This document shows positions 32,885 through 41,559 of a DNA stretch of 44,967 nucleotides, in pieces. A program made the position numbers and the translations under genes. The notes beneath the pieces are model-generated. The model was not told where the DNA came from and searched no databases. It was given only the letters and a program-made list of their open reading frames with translations. Numbering within the stretch: the first letter of the stretch is position 1; each line of letters opens with the position of its first letter. The DNA lies in the NCBI GenBank assembly GCA_016871855.1, contig VHBQ01000016.1, forward strand, positions 1-44,967. The letters run 5' to 3'. Source of the DNA: Gemmatimonadota bacterium (GTDB taxonomy: Bacteria; Gemmatimonadota; Gemmatimonadetes; Gemmatimonadales; Gemmatimonadaceae).

Positions 32885-33585
32885 GTGGCGTGACGCCTGA
32901 GTCACTGGCTCTGCTCACGGTCCTCGGAGCGATCGTCGGGCTGGACAGCGTGTCGTTCCCCCAAGCGATGCTCTCCCGGCCGGTCGTCGCGTCCACGCTC
33001 GCCGGCTGGATCTGCGGCGATCCGTCCGCCGGCCTGCTCACCGGGATCCTGCTCGAGTGCTTCGCGCTCGAGACCATGCCGTTCGGCGCCTCGCGCTATC
33101 CCGAATGGGGGCCGGCATCCGTCGCGGCTGGAACCCTGGCTGCCGGGGCAGGCGCTGCCCCGGGCGCGACGGCGCAGATGCTGCCGTTCGCTCTCCTCGC
33201 CGGTCTCATCGCCGCCATGCTGGCGGGAGAGACACTGGTCTGGCTGCGCCGCCTCAATCTGTTCGTCGCCAGCCGGCATCGAGACGCGCTCGCTGCGGGC
33301 GACGCCACCGCCCTCGCCGCCGTGCACTGGACCGGCCTGGTGCTCGACTTCGGGCGCGCGGGCGCCGTCACCGCCCTCTTCGTCGTCGTACTGCTCGCGC
33401 TGCGCGACGCGATCGGGCCCGCCCTGCCGTCGGTGAGCGGCGCCAGCGCCGCGCTGCTGGTCGGCGTGCTCGCCACCGGCGTCGCGGGCGGCGCGGTCTG
33501 GAAGGTCGTGCGCACCACCAAGAGGTATGGCTGGTACTTCGTCGCCGGCCTTGCCGTTGGCGTGGTAGCGGTGCTGATGCGATGA
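32881..33585 (+). CDS. PTS EIIC component, mannose/sorbose family
   Basis: Polytopic inner-membrane subunit of the sugar channel, 234 aa, with about six or seven hydrophobic segments. FPQAMLSRPVVASTLAGWICGDPSAGLLTGILLE is abbreviated here to its key parts: PQAMLSRPVV, GDPSAGLLTG and ECFAL, which fit EII-Sor family EIIC. It overlaps EIIB as ATGA and is followed by EIID with another ATGA overlap. Together EIIC and EIID form the membrane complex. Confidence 0.88.
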   Translation: MSGVTPESLALLTVLGAIVGLDSVSFPQAMLSRPVVASTLAGWICGDPSAGLLTGILLECFALETMPFGASRYPEWGPASVAAGTLAAGAGAAPGATAQMLPFALLAGLIAAMLAGETLVWLRRLNLFVASRHRDALAAGDATALAAVHWTGLVLDFGRAGAVTALFVVVLLALRDAIGPALPSVSGASAALLVGVLATGVAGGAVWKVVRTTKRYGWYFVAGLAVGVVAVLMR

Positions 33586-34340
33586 CACCGGCGCCGACGC
33601 TCCCATTCGGCACCTGGCTGCACGTCTTCGTGCGGCTCTTCGCGGTGCAAGGCAGCTACAACTACGAGGCGATGATCGGCAACGGCATCGCCTACGCGGC
33701 CGAGCCTGCCCTGCGGCGACTGCCGGGTGGGCGCGGCGGCGACGCCTACCGCGCGGCGATGGCCCGGCATAGCCGCTACTTCAATGCACATCCGTATCTC
33801 GCCGCGCTTGCCGTCGGGGCGCTGGTGCGCGCGGAGCTGGACGGGGAGAGCCCCGACCGCGTGGAGCGCTTTCGCACGGCGTGCTGTGGCCCCCTCGGGG
33901 CGGCAGGCGATCGCCTCGTCTGGGCCGGTTGGCTTCCGTTCTGTTCGGCCCTGGCGTTGCTCGCCTACGGCTTGGGCGCGACCGCCGCTGGCGTGCTCCT
34001 CGTCTTTGTGGGAGCTTACAACGTTGGCCACGTCGCCCTGCGCGTGTGGGGGCTGCGGGCCGGTTTTCGTGAGGGGCTCAAGGTCGCTGCGGCGCTCGGG
34101 AGCCCCGTGTTGCGCGCGGGGCCGCTGCACGTCGCGCGGGCCACCGCGGCCACGGCCGGCGCCGCGCTTCCGCTCGTGCTGATGCGTGAGCTCGCCACGC
34201 CGGGGGCCGCGTTCTGGGTCGCGCTCGCTGCGGCGGCCCTGCTGTCGGTGGCGCTGGCCCGCTTGCAGTCCCGCGTGGACGGCTGGCGGGTCGGGGTGGC
34301 GGTGCTCCTGGTCTTCTTCATCTACTCGGTGGTGCGCTGA
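33582..34340 (+). CDS. PTS EIID component, mannose family
   Basis: Membrane partner of EIIC, 252 aa. The N-terminus VRLFAVQGSYNYEAMIGNGI matches the EIID consensus (RxxxxQxxwNYErM-x-g-g). RHSRYFNAHPYLAALAVGA is the second EIID motif (FfNThp). The C-terminal half is hydrophobic with several membrane spans and ends FFIYSVVR. EIID is found only in mannose-type PTS, which settles the family of the whole cluster. The ATG overlaps the EIIC stop and the stop overlaps the HPr start. Confidence 0.92.
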   Translation: MTPAPTLPFGTWLHVFVRLFAVQGSYNYEAMIGNGIAYAAEPALRRLPGGRGGDAYRAAMARHSRYFNAHPYLAALAVGALVRAELDGESPDRVERFRTACCGPLGAAGDRLVWAGWLPFCSALALLAYGLGATAAGVLLVFVGAYNVGHVALRVWGLRAGFREGLKVAAALGSPVLRAGPLHVARATAATAGAALPLVLMRELATPGAAFWVALAAAALLSVALARLQSRVDGWRVGVAVLLVFFIYSVVR

Positions 34341-34606
34341 TGGTTGAACGCTCGGTCCAGGTGCAGAACGCCCACGGCATCCACGCGCGCCCCGCGGCGG
34401 AGATCGTGAAGGTTGCCGCGCGCTTTCGCTCGGCCATCACCCTGGTTCGCGACGACCTCGAGGTGAATGGCAAGAGCATCATGGGCGTCATGATGCTCGC
34501 CGCCGAGTGCGGAGCGACGATCCTCATTCGGGCCACCGGTGAGGACGAGGCCGCGGCCGCCGAGGCGCTCGTCCAACTGATCAACTCGAAGTTCAGCGAG
34601 ACCTGA
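34340..34606 (+). CDS. ptsH: Phosphocarrier protein HPr
   Basis: Carries phosphate from Enzyme I to EIIA. The 88-aa protein has the active H15 in NAHGIHARPAAEIV and the regulatory S46 in NGKSIMGVMML, the site used by HprK. Both are at their canonical residue numbers, so both phosphorylation modes should work. It shares one base with EIID before it and with Enzyme I after it. Confidence 0.97.
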   Translation: MVERSVQVQNAHGIHARPAAEIVKVAARFRSAITLVRDDLEVNGKSIMGVMMLAAECGATILIRATGEDEAAAAEALVQLINSKFSET

Positions 34607-36414
34607 TGAGCGTCGTCGTCACCGGCGTCCCCGCGTCCCCCGGCATCGTCATTGGGCCGGTGCACCTCCTGCGATGGGAGGTGCCCGAGGTTCCCGCGCG
34701 GACGGTGGCGCCCGACGACGTCGAGGGCGAGATCGCGCGCCTGCACGCGGCCTGCGACCTGGCCGCCGAGCGCCTGCGCAAGGTGCGCGACCGCGTGGCG
34801 GAGCACGCCGGCCCCGAGGAAGCGGCCATCTTCGATGTGCAGGTCTCCATCTGCGACGATGCAGACCTGCGGGTGAGCGTCGAGACGCTCGTCCGCCAGG
34901 GGTTCGCGGCCGAGAAGGCCTTCGACCTTGTGCTGCTGGAGTGGCGCGAGCACTTCGGGCGCTCGACGAACGCGCTGATGCGCGAGCGCGTCAGCGACCT
35001 GCTCGACGTCCAGATTCGCGTCCTCTCCATCCTGCTCGACCTCCCCGACCGCGACCCGGTCGACGTGCCGAAGGGGGCCGATGCCATTCTCGTCACGCAC
35101 GACCTGACCCCGTCGCTGACCGTGCAGTTGGACCGCGAGGCGATCAGCGCGATCGCGACCGACGCCGGCACGGGGACGTCGCACGTCGCCATCCTCGCGC
35201 GGTCGCTCGGCCTGCCGGCCGTGGTCGGCCTGCGGGACGCGACGTGGAAGGCCGAGTCAGTCGCCACGGCGATCGTGGACGGCACGCACGGCCTGCTCAT
35301 TCTCGACCCGACGCCGGCGCGCATCGAGGAGTACCGCGCACGCGCGCGCGTCGAGGCGGAGGAGGCGCGGGAACTGCAGCGCTACGCGCGCGCGGAGTCC
35401 GTGTCGCTCGACGGCGTGCGCATCACCCTGCGCGCCAACGTGGACATGCCCGACGAGGCCGAGGCCGCCGCCTCGAGTGGCGCCGAGGGCGTGGGGCTGA
35501 TGCGCACCGAGTTCTTCGTGGTCGGGCGCGCCGCGATGCCGGACGAGGAGGAGCAGTACGAGGCGTATGCGCGAGTGCTGCGGGCGTTCGCGCCGCACCC
35601 GGTCGTCATCCGCACCTACGACATCGGCGGCGACAAGCTCCCCGTGGGTGGCTTCCCGCACGAGGCCAATCCGTTCCTCGGCTGGCGGGCGATCCGCATG
35701 TGTCTGGACCAGCCCGAGCTGTTCAAGGTGCAGCTCCGCGCGCTGCTCCGCGCCGCAGTGCATGGCGACCTGCGCATCATGCTGCCGCTGGTGGTCTCGG
35801 TGGACGAGGTGCGCCGTACGCGGCTGCTGATCGACGAGGCGGCGCGCGAGCTGGCGGCGCGGCACGTGCCGCATCGCGCCGACGTCCCCCTCGGCGTCAT
35901 GATCGAGACGCCGGCCGCCGTGTTGACGGCCGACACGCTGGCGCGCGAGACGGCGTTCTTCTCCATCGGCACCAACGATCTGGTGCAGTACACCCTCGCC
36001 GTGGACCGTGGCAACGTGCAGCTCGTGGACCGCTTCACGACGCTGCACCCCGCCGTGTTGCGGCTCATCGCGCGCACGCAGGCGGAGGGCGACGCCGCCG
36101 GCATCGCGGTGTCGGTCTGCGGCGAGATGGCGTCGCAGCCCCTTATGGCCTTCGCCCTGCTTGGGCTTGGCATTCGGCAACTCAGCGTCTCGCCGCGCTC
36201 GGTCGCCGCGGTGAAGCATCTCGTGCGCTGCATCAGCGTTGGGGCGGCCACGGCGGCGGTCACTTCGGCCCTCGCTGCTGACACCGCGGCGGACATCGAA
36301 ACGCTGCTGCGCGAGCGGTTGCGCGCGGAGTTGGCGCAGCGCGGAGACGCCGCCGACGGGTTGATCGCCCTTCTCGACGAGCATATAGTTCCTGACCACG
36401 ACGATTCACAGTAG
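34606..36414 (+). CDS. ptsI: PTS Enzyme I (phosphoenolpyruvate-protein phosphotransferase)
   Basis: Starts the PTS chain by taking phosphate from PEP. The 602-aa protein has the N-terminal HPr-binding domain ([13 protein letters not shown]), the swivelling domain with active H193 in [18 protein letters not shown], and the PEP-binding C-terminal barrel ([59 protein letters not shown] with the proton-donor Cys). All catalytic residues appear intact. It is the last gene of the long operon, followed by a hairpin at 36415. Confidence 0.97.
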   Translation: MSVVVTGVPASPGIVIGPVHLLRWEVPEVPARTVAPDDVEGEIARLHAACDLAAERLRKVRDRVAEHAGPEEAAIFDVQVSICDDADLRVSVETLVRQGFAAEKAFDLVLLEWREHFGRSTNALMRERVSDLLDVQIRVLSILLDLPDRDPVDVPKGADAILVTHDLTPSLTVQLDREAISAIATDAGTGTSHVAILARSLGLPAVVGLRDATWKAESVATAIVDGTHGLLILDPTPARIEEYRARARVEAEEARELQRYARAESVSLDGVRITLRANVDMPDEAEAAASSGAEGVGLMRTEFFVVGRAAMPDEEEQYEAYARVLRAFAPHPVVIRTYDIGGDKLPVGGFPHEANPFLGWRAIRMCLDQPELFKVQLRALLRAAVHGDLRIMLPLVVSVDEVRRTRLLIDEAARELAARHVPHRADVPLGVMIETPAAVLTADTLARETAFFSIGTNDLVQYTLAVDRGNVQLVDRFTTLHPAVLRLIARTQAEGDAAGIAVSVCGEMASQPLMAFALLGLGIRQLSVSPRSVAAVKHLVRCISVGAATAAVTSALAADTAADIETLLRERLRAELAQRGDAADGLIALLDEHIVPDHDDSQ

Positions 36415-36439
36415 AGCGGCCGGCGCGGTGCCGGCCGTT
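36415..36439 (+). terminator. Hairpin ending the PTS operon
   Basis: An 8-bp perfect stem (CGGCCGGC at 36417-36424, GCCGGCCG at 36430-36437) with a 5-nt loop, extendable to 10 bp with one G-U pair. It starts just after the ptsI stop and is followed by TTCGTGCCTCTT, moderately T-rich. It separates the 16-kb run from metK. Confidence 0.65.
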
Positions 36440-36463
36440 CGTGCCTCTTCCCGACGCCTCGCC

Positions 36464-37642
36464 ATGCTTCATCGCCATCTTTTCACGTCCGAATCCGTCA
36501 CCGAAGGCCACCCCGACAAGGTCGCCGACCAGATCTCCGACGCGGTGCTCGACGCGCTGATCGCCGTGGATCCCAAGTCGCGCGTCGCGTGCGAGACGAT
36601 GGTGACTACGGGACTCGCCACCATATTCGGCGAGGTGACCACCCATGCCCGGGTGGACCTGCGCGGCCTGGTGCGCGAGACCATCAAGAACATCGGCTAC
36701 ACCGAGGCGGGGATCGGGTTCGACGCTGATTCGTGCGCGGTGCTCAATGCGCTGGGCACGCAGTCCCACGACATCGCGCAGGGCGTGGATACGGGCGGGG
36801 CCGGAGACCAGGGCATGATGTTCGGCTACGCCTGCGACGAGACCGACGCGCTGATGCCGCTGCCGATCCAGCTGGCGCACCAGCTCACGCATGCCCTCGC
36901 TGACCGGCGCAAGGACGGCACCCTGGCCTGGCTGCGCCCGGACGGCAAGTCGCAGGTCTCCGTGGTCTACGAGGACGGACGCCCGGTCGAAGTGGACACC
37001 GTTGTGATTTCCACCCAGCACGCCGACTCGATGAAGAACAAGGCGATCCACGAGGCGGTGAAGCACGACATCATCGAGGCGGTGATCCCCGCAGAGCTGC
37101 GCGGGCGGCGGATGAAGATCCACATCAATCCCACGGGGCGCTTCGTGATCGGCGGTCCGCAGGGCGACGCCGGTCTCACCGGGCGCAAGATCATCGTGGA
37201 CACCTACGGCGGCATGGGGCGCCACGGCGGCGGCGCCTTCTCCGGCAAGGACCCGTCCAAGGTGGACCGCTCGGCCGCGTACGCCGCGCGTTGGGTGGCG
37301 AAGAACGTGGTCGCTGCCAAGCTCGCGACGAAGTGCGAAGTGCAGCTCGCCTACGCCATCGGTGTCGCGAAGCCGGTCTCCGTGATGGTGGACACCTTTG
37401 GCACCCACACGGTACCCGAGACCTCGATCATGCGTGCCGTCGAGTCGGTCTTCGACCTGACGCCCAAGGGAATCATCGAGGCGCTCGACCTGCGCAAGCC
37501 GATCTACGGCCCCACCGCGGCGTACGGCCACTTCGGCCGCAACCCGGTCAAGACCTCGCGCTTCGGCAAGATGGTCTCGCTGTTCAACTGGGAGCGCACC
37601 GACAAGGTGGCTGAGCTGCGCCGCGCGGTGCGCGCGCGCTAG
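36464..37642 (+). CDS. metK: S-adenosylmethionine synthase
   Basis: Makes SAM from methionine and ATP. The 392-aa length is normal. The N-terminus has [20 protein letters not shown] with the ATP-binding HPDK, then [16 protein letters not shown] and the P-loop-like [38 protein letters not shown] is also complete. The ATG at 36464 is preferred because homologues begin a few residues before the FTSESVTEG block; a GTG at 36428 would add 12 residues. No SAM riboswitch is seen upstream. Confidence 0.97.
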   Translation: MLHRHLFTSESVTEGHPDKVADQISDAVLDALIAVDPKSRVACETMVTTGLATIFGEVTTHARVDLRGLVRETIKNIGYTEAGIGFDADSCAVLNALGTQSHDIAQGVDTGGAGDQGMMFGYACDETDALMPLPIQLAHQLTHALADRRKDGTLAWLRPDGKSQVSVVYEDGRPVEVDTVVISTQHADSMKNKAIHEAVKHDIIEAVIPAELRGRRMKIHINPTGRFVIGGPQGDAGLTGRKIIVDTYGGMGRHGGGAFSGKDPSKVDRSAAYAARWVAKNVVAAKLATKCEVQLAYAIGVAKPVSVMVDTFGTHTVPETSIMRAVESVFDLTPKGIIEALDLRKPIYGPTAAYGHFGRNPVKTSRFGKMVSLFNWERTDKVAELRRAVRAR

Positions 37643-37664
37643 CCGCGCGCCACCGGGCGGGCCC

Positions 37665-38165
37665 GTGATTCCCGTGCAGGTCGCCAAGCTGGGACTCGAC
37701 AGCGCGTCGAACACGTATGTCGTGGTGCTGCAGGAGCGCGGTGGCGAGCGGGTCCTCCCCATCTGGATCGGGCGGCCGGAGGCCGAGGCGATCGCGCTGC
37801 AGGTCCATGGCGTGAAGCGCGAGCGTCCGATGACGCACGACCTGTGCGCCTCGCTCATCGCCGGGCTCGGCGCCACGTTGCGCCGTGTGCAGGTGACGCG
37901 GCTCGAGGAGTCCACCTTCTACGCCGAGTTGCACCTGAGCCGCGGCGGCGCGCCGATCGTGGTGGACGCGCGGCCAAGCGATGCCATCGCCGTCGCCCTG
38001 CGCCTCGACGCGCCGATCTTCGTGCACGAAGCACTCCTCGGCGAGGAAGGGGAGGCCGGCGCGACGCCGCCCGTCGGCGGCGAAGGGGACGCGCTCACCG
38101 CCGAGGAATTGCAGCGCCACCTCGAGCACATGCGGCCCGAGGATTTCGGCCGCTTCTCGTTCTAG
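37665..38165 (+). CDS. Bifunctional nuclease (BFN/DUF151) family protein
   Basis: A 166-aa protein of the DUF151 family. The signature is ERVLPIWIGRPEAEAIALQ, followed by RPMTHDLCASLIAGLGA, ESTFYAELHLSRGG and VDARPSDAIAVALRLDAPIFV. Family members in plants have RNase/DNase activity; the bacterial role is not well settled. The C-terminal tail (about 40 residues) is acidic and includes a helix LTAEELQRHLEHM. The GTG at 37665 gives the usual short N-terminus. It lies 22 bp after metK and one base before the next gene. Confidence 0.88.
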   Translation: MIPVQVAKLGLDSASNTYVVVLQERGGERVLPIWIGRPEAEAIALQVHGVKRERPMTHDLCASLIAGLGATLRRVQVTRLEESTFYAELHLSRGGAPIVVDARPSDAIAVALRLDAPIFVHEALLGEEGEAGATPPVGGEGDALTAEELQRHLEHMRPEDFGRFSF

Positions 38166-38166
38166 G

Positions 38167-39384
38167 ATGCGCGGGCGCCTCAGCGGGTGCGCGTGGTGCC
38201 TGGCCGTCGCGGGAGCGTTCGGCGCGCCGGCCGGCGGGCAGAATGCGCCCCCGGCCGCGCCGGCGCGGCCCCCCATCGTTTGGAGCGCGCACCAGCCGGT
38301 CGCCGGTGAGGCGCGCCGCGTTGAAGGGCGCGTGGTGAAGGGCGCGCGCGATGCGATGACGCCGGTGCCCGGCGCATGGGTCGTGCTGCATCGTGTGGGC
38401 ACCGATGCGGCAGGGCCCCTCGACTCGATGCGCACGGACGGCGCGGGCCGCTATCGCTTCCGTTACCGCACGACGGGCGCCGCCGACGCCGTCTACTTCG
38501 TCTCGAGCAACTACGCCGGGATCGCCTACTTCACGCCGCCGCTCGGCGCGAGTGACGCCCGCGACGGCGACGCCGTCCTCGTCGTCCACGACACCACCTC
38601 CGCGCCGCTTCCTATTCGGGTGCGCGGCCGCCACGTCATCATCTCGGCGGCGCCGTCCGGTGAGCGGCGCACCATCATCGAGGTGTACGAGCTCTCCAAT
38701 GACGGTACCCAGACGCGCGTGGCGGCCGGCGACGGCGGCGCCACCTGGGAAGGGCGCCTGCTCGACGGCGCCGAGCGTGCGCAGGTTGGCCGCACCGACT
38801 TCTCCGGCGGCGCGGTGCGCTTCGACGGCGGGCGCGTGCGGCTTTCCGCGCCGATCGCCCCGGGGCTCAAGCAGCTCTCGTTCTCGTACGACGTGCCGCG
38901 CGAGTCCGCGTACACGCTGACAGTGGACGACTCGACCGACGTGCTCGAAGTGCTCGTCGAGGATTCGCTGGGGCGTGCGACCGGCGGCCGGCTGGCCGCC
39001 GCGGGGCCCGCCAAGGTGGAGGGGCGCACGTTCGCGCGCTATCTCGCGCAGGACGTCGCGGGCGGTACGGCGATCAGCATCGAGGTGCCCGGCGATGCCG
39101 CGACCTCCGCGAGCCAGCTGCGCATCCTCGCGATCATGGCCGCGCTCGGCGCCGTGCTGCTGGTGGGATTGGCCCGCGCGATGTTCCGCCGGCAGGCGGG
39201 CGCGGGCAGCCGCGCGAGGCGCGCGACGGCGGAGGAACTGCGCGCCGAGCTTTCCGCCCTCGACGCCGCGCACGCGGCGATCACCGATCCGACGCCGGGG
39301 CAGCGCGCCGATCATTATCAGGCGCGAGCCATCCTCGCCCAGCGGTTGAGCGAAGCGGTTGCGCGCGAGCAGGGGCTGTCATAG
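38167..39384 (+). CDS. Secreted, membrane-anchored protein with carboxypeptidase-regulatory-like domain
   Basis: A 405-aa protein of unknown function. The N-terminus is a signal peptide (LSGCAWCLAVAGAFGAPAGGQ). Residues about 48-125 look like a carboxypeptidase-regulatory-like beta-sandwich (VEGRVVKG, PVPGAWVVLHRV, RTDGAGRYRFRY). A further beta-rich region follows, with TIIEVYELSNDG. Residues about 320-340 form one membrane helix (ILAIMAALGAVLLVGLARAMF), then a basic, helical cytoplasmic tail of about 60 residues. The topology is periplasmic domain, single span, cytosolic tail. It begins one base after the bifunctional nuclease stop and precedes the B12 riboswitch. Confidence 0.78.
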   Translation: MRGRLSGCAWCLAVAGAFGAPAGGQNAPPAAPARPPIVWSAHQPVAGEARRVEGRVVKGARDAMTPVPGAWVVLHRVGTDAAGPLDSMRTDGAGRYRFRYRTTGAADAVYFVSSNYAGIAYFTPPLGASDARDGDAVLVVHDTTSAPLPIRVRGRHVIISAAPSGERRTIIEVYELSNDGTQTRVAAGDGGATWEGRLLDGAERAQVGRTDFSGGAVRFDGGRVRLSAPIAPGLKQLSFSYDVPRESAYTLTVDDSTDVLEVLVEDSLGRATGGRLAAAGPAKVEGRTFARYLAQDVAGGTAISIEVPGDAATSASQLRILAIMAALGAVLLVGLARAMFRRQAGAGSRARRATAEELRAELSALDAAHAAITDPTPGQRADHYQARAILAQRLSEAVAREQGLS

Positions 39385-39409
39385 GTTCACCGCCACAAGT
39401 GAAGAGATG

Positions 39410-39555
39410 ACGGATGCGGGTTCCGGAAGCCGGTGTGAGTCCGGCGCGGCCCCGCCACTGTAACGGGCGTTGTTTGCCTCGCTCACACACCCACTGGCCC
39501 TGCGCGGCTGGGAAGGGGAGCGAGGGCCCGAAGCCAGGAGACGCCCCGCGTCCGT
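39410..39555 (+). ncRNA. Cobalamin riboswitch aptamer
   Basis: The B12 box AAGCCAGGAGACGCC lies at 39531-39545, and the conserved GGTGTGAGTCCGGCGCGG and CCCGCCACTGTAACGGG segments at about 39432-39466. The closing P1 stem pairs 39410-39420 with 39545-39555 (11 bp, one G-U). All downstream genes encode corrinoid uptake, so B12 binding should repress them. A terminator hairpin follows at 39623. Confidence 0.95.
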
Positions 39556-39622
39556 GCCACACCAGAAGCCTCGGGGGAGGCTGCGTGGCGCTGGGCGCTC
39601 GATGGAGTTGCCGGCGTGCTTG

Positions 39623-39660
39623 GGCTCGTTCCCCGGGGTGGAGCGAGCCTTCGTGTTTTT
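39623..39660 (+). terminator. Riboswitch-controlled terminator (expression platform)
   Basis: GGCTCG (39623-39628) pairs with CGAGCC (39644-39649), with room for extra pairing of the C and G runs in the loop, followed by TTCGTGTTTTT. This is a Rho-independent terminator 68 nt past the aptamer. Its T-run includes the proposed GTG start of btuF and its stem includes GGAG at 39639-39642, so the fold could also block translation. Confidence 0.75.
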
Positions 39661-40585
39661 CGTCCACCGACTTTCACCACGTTGCACTTCGCGCGCGCGC
39701 TTCACGCCGCTCGCCGTGGCGGCCGCGTGCCTCGCGGCCGCTTGTGCGCCGGCGGCGGACTCACGCGCGCCGACCACCGATGTCGCACCGGTGGTCGTGG
39801 ATGACTTCGGCGACACGCTGCGCGCGGCGCGCCCCGCCGCGCGCGTGGTGTCGCTCAATCCCGTCATCTCCGAGGCGATGTTTGCGTTGCGGGCCGACGA
39901 CCGCCTTGTCGGCCGCACGCGATGGGACGCGGCACCGCCGGAGATCCGCCGCGTCCCCAATGTCGGCGACGGCCTGCGCCCCAACGTGGAGGCCGTGCTG
40001 GCGGTGCGACCGGATCTCGTCGTGCTCTATGCGGCCGAGGCCAATCGTTCGGCGGTGTCGGCGCTGCGGCGCGCCGGCGTGCCGACGCTGAGCATGCGCA
40101 CGGACCGTGTGGCTGATCTCGCCCGCGCCCTGCACGCCCTCGGCGTCGCTCTGGGCGACACGATTGCGGCGCGCGTAGTCGCCGACTCCGTGTCCGCCTC
40201 GCTCCGCGCCGTCGCGGCGCTCCCCGCGCCCGTCTCCGTGTTCTGGTACGCGTGGGACGTGCCGGTGATCACCATCGGCGCCGGAAGCTACCTCGGCGAG
40301 CTCATCGGAGTCGTCGGCGCGCGCAACGTCTTCGGCGACCTGTCCGATCCGTCGCCCCAGGTGACGCTGGAGAGCGTGGCGCGCCGCGATCCCGACTTCG
40401 TACTCGCCGGTCCGCGCGCCGCCGCGCGCCTTCAGGACGACCCGCGTTGGCGCGCGGTGCGCGCGGTGCGCGAGCGGCGCGTGCTCATCATCGACACGAC
40501 AGTCGTCGGCCGCCCCGGCGTACGCATGGGCGAGGCGGCACGGTCGTTGCGCGCGCTCCTTGATTCGGCCTCGCGGGCGAGATGA
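39653..40585 (+). CDS. btuF: Corrinoid ABC transporter, periplasmic binding lipoprotein
   Basis: Captures cobalamin in the periplasm for the BtuCD importer. From the GTG at 39653 the protein is 310 aa, with a basic N-region, a hydrophobic stretch and a lipobox-like LAAAC (C31). The binding-protein fold shows VVSLNPVISEAMFALRADDRLVGRT, LAVRPDLVVLYAA and RRDPDFVLAG, typical of the helical-backbone class III binding proteins. An in-frame ATG at 39602 would put the terminator inside the coding region and lengthen the signal peptide unusually, so I prefer the GTG. The riboswitch upstream supports B12 over siderophore specificity. Confidence 0.88.
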   Translation: MFFVHRLSPRCTSRARFTPLAVAAACLAAACAPAADSRAPTTDVAPVVVDDFGDTLRAARPAARVVSLNPVISEAMFALRADDRLVGRTRWDAAPPEIRRVPNVGDGLRPNVEAVLAVRPDLVVLYAAEANRSAVSALRRAGVPTLSMRTDRVADLARALHALGVALGDTIAARVVADSVSASLRAVAALPAPVSVFWYAWDVPVITIGAGSYLGELIGVVGARNVFGDLSDPSPQVTLESVARRDPDFVLAGPRAAARLQDDPRWRAVRAVRERRVLIIDTTVVGRPGVRMGEAARSLRALLDSASRAR

Positions 40586-41559
40586 TGCGCCGCCTGCGCT
40601 GGCCCCTCCTGTTCGTCGCGCTCGCCGCCGCCGTGGTTGCGGGGCTCGCCGTCGGGCCCGTCGCCGTGTCGCCAGGTGAGGTGCTGCGCGCGCTCCTCGG
40701 CGACGGTGACCCACAAACCATCGCCATCGTGCGCGACCTCCGGCTCGCGCGCGTCTGCCTCGCCATCGTTATCGGCGCGGGGCTGGGGATGAGCGGCGCC
40801 GCGCTGCAGGGGACGCTGCGCAATCCGCTCGCCGAACCGTACCTGCTCGGCGTGTCGGGCGGGGCTGCCGTTGGCGCCGTGCTCGCCGTGGTGGCCGGGA
40901 TTGCCGGCGCGCTCGCGCTTCCAGTCGCCGCCTTCGCTGGTGCTGCCGTCGCGGTGCTGCTCGTCCTGCTCATCGCGCGCGCGGCGAACGGGCGCGCCGA
41001 TCCGCGCGTGCTGCTCATGGCCGGCGTCGTCGTGGGCGCGTTCGCGAACGCCGCCATCATGGTGCTGCTCGCCGGGGCGGGCGAGGGCACGGTTCGCAAC
41101 GCGCTCTGGTGGATGATGGGCTCGGTGGCGGGGGCCGAGTGGTCCGCCCTGTCGTGGCTCGCGGCGTACGCGGCGGGGGCGGGACTCGCGCTGGTGGTTG
41201 TCGCGCGCGACATCGATCTGCTCGCGCTCGGTGACGACGCGGCCGCCGGACTCGGCGTTCCCGTAGCGGCCGCCACGCGGCGCATCTATCTGCTGGCCGC
41301 GCTGCTCGCCGCGGTCACCGTCGCCGGGGCGGGGCTAGTGGGCTTCGTCGGCCTCGTTGTGCCAGCGATGGCGCGCGGCCTCGGAATGCGCCGCGCGCGG
41401 GAGACGCTGCTCGCTTCCGCGCTGCTCGGCGCCGCACTGGTCGTCGCCGCCGACGTGGTCGCGCGCACAGCGCGCGCGCCGACGGAGCTGCCGTTGGGGG
41501 CCGTGACCGCGCTGGTCGGCGTCCCGTTCTTCCTCCTGCGCCTGCGGAGGGCGGTATGA
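40582..41559 (+). CDS. btuC: Corrinoid ABC transporter, permease
   Basis: Inner-membrane permease of the FecCD/BtuC family, 325 aa, about ten membrane segments. Conserved blocks are GMSGAALQGTLRNPLAEPYLLGVSGGAA, shown here as ALQGTLRNPLAEPYLLGVSG, then NALWWMMGS and VAGAGLVGFVGLVVPAMAR. The usual His in VPHxxR of the coupling region is replaced by Ala (VPAMAR). It overlaps the btuF stop by 4 nt and btuD by ATGA. Confidence 0.93.
   Translation: MMRRLRWPLLFVALAAAVVAGLAVGPVAVSPGEVLRALLGDGDPQTIAIVRDLRLARVCLAIVIGAGLGMSGAALQGTLRNPLAEPYLLGVSGGAAVGAVLAVVAGIAGALALPVAAFAGAAVAVLLVLLIARAANGRADPRVLLMAGVVVGAFANAAIMVLLAGAGEGTVRNALWWMMGSVAGAEWSALSWLAAYAAGAGLALVVVARDIDLLALGDDAAAGLGVPVAAATRRIYLLAALLAAVTVAGAGLVGFVGLVVPAMARGLGMRRARETLLASALLGAALVVAADVVARTARAPTELPLGAVTALVGVPFFLLRLRRAV

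Noticed and set aside
36440-36463. SAM riboswitch before metK
   Set aside because: The space between the hairpin and the ATG is too short and carries no SAM aptamer motif.
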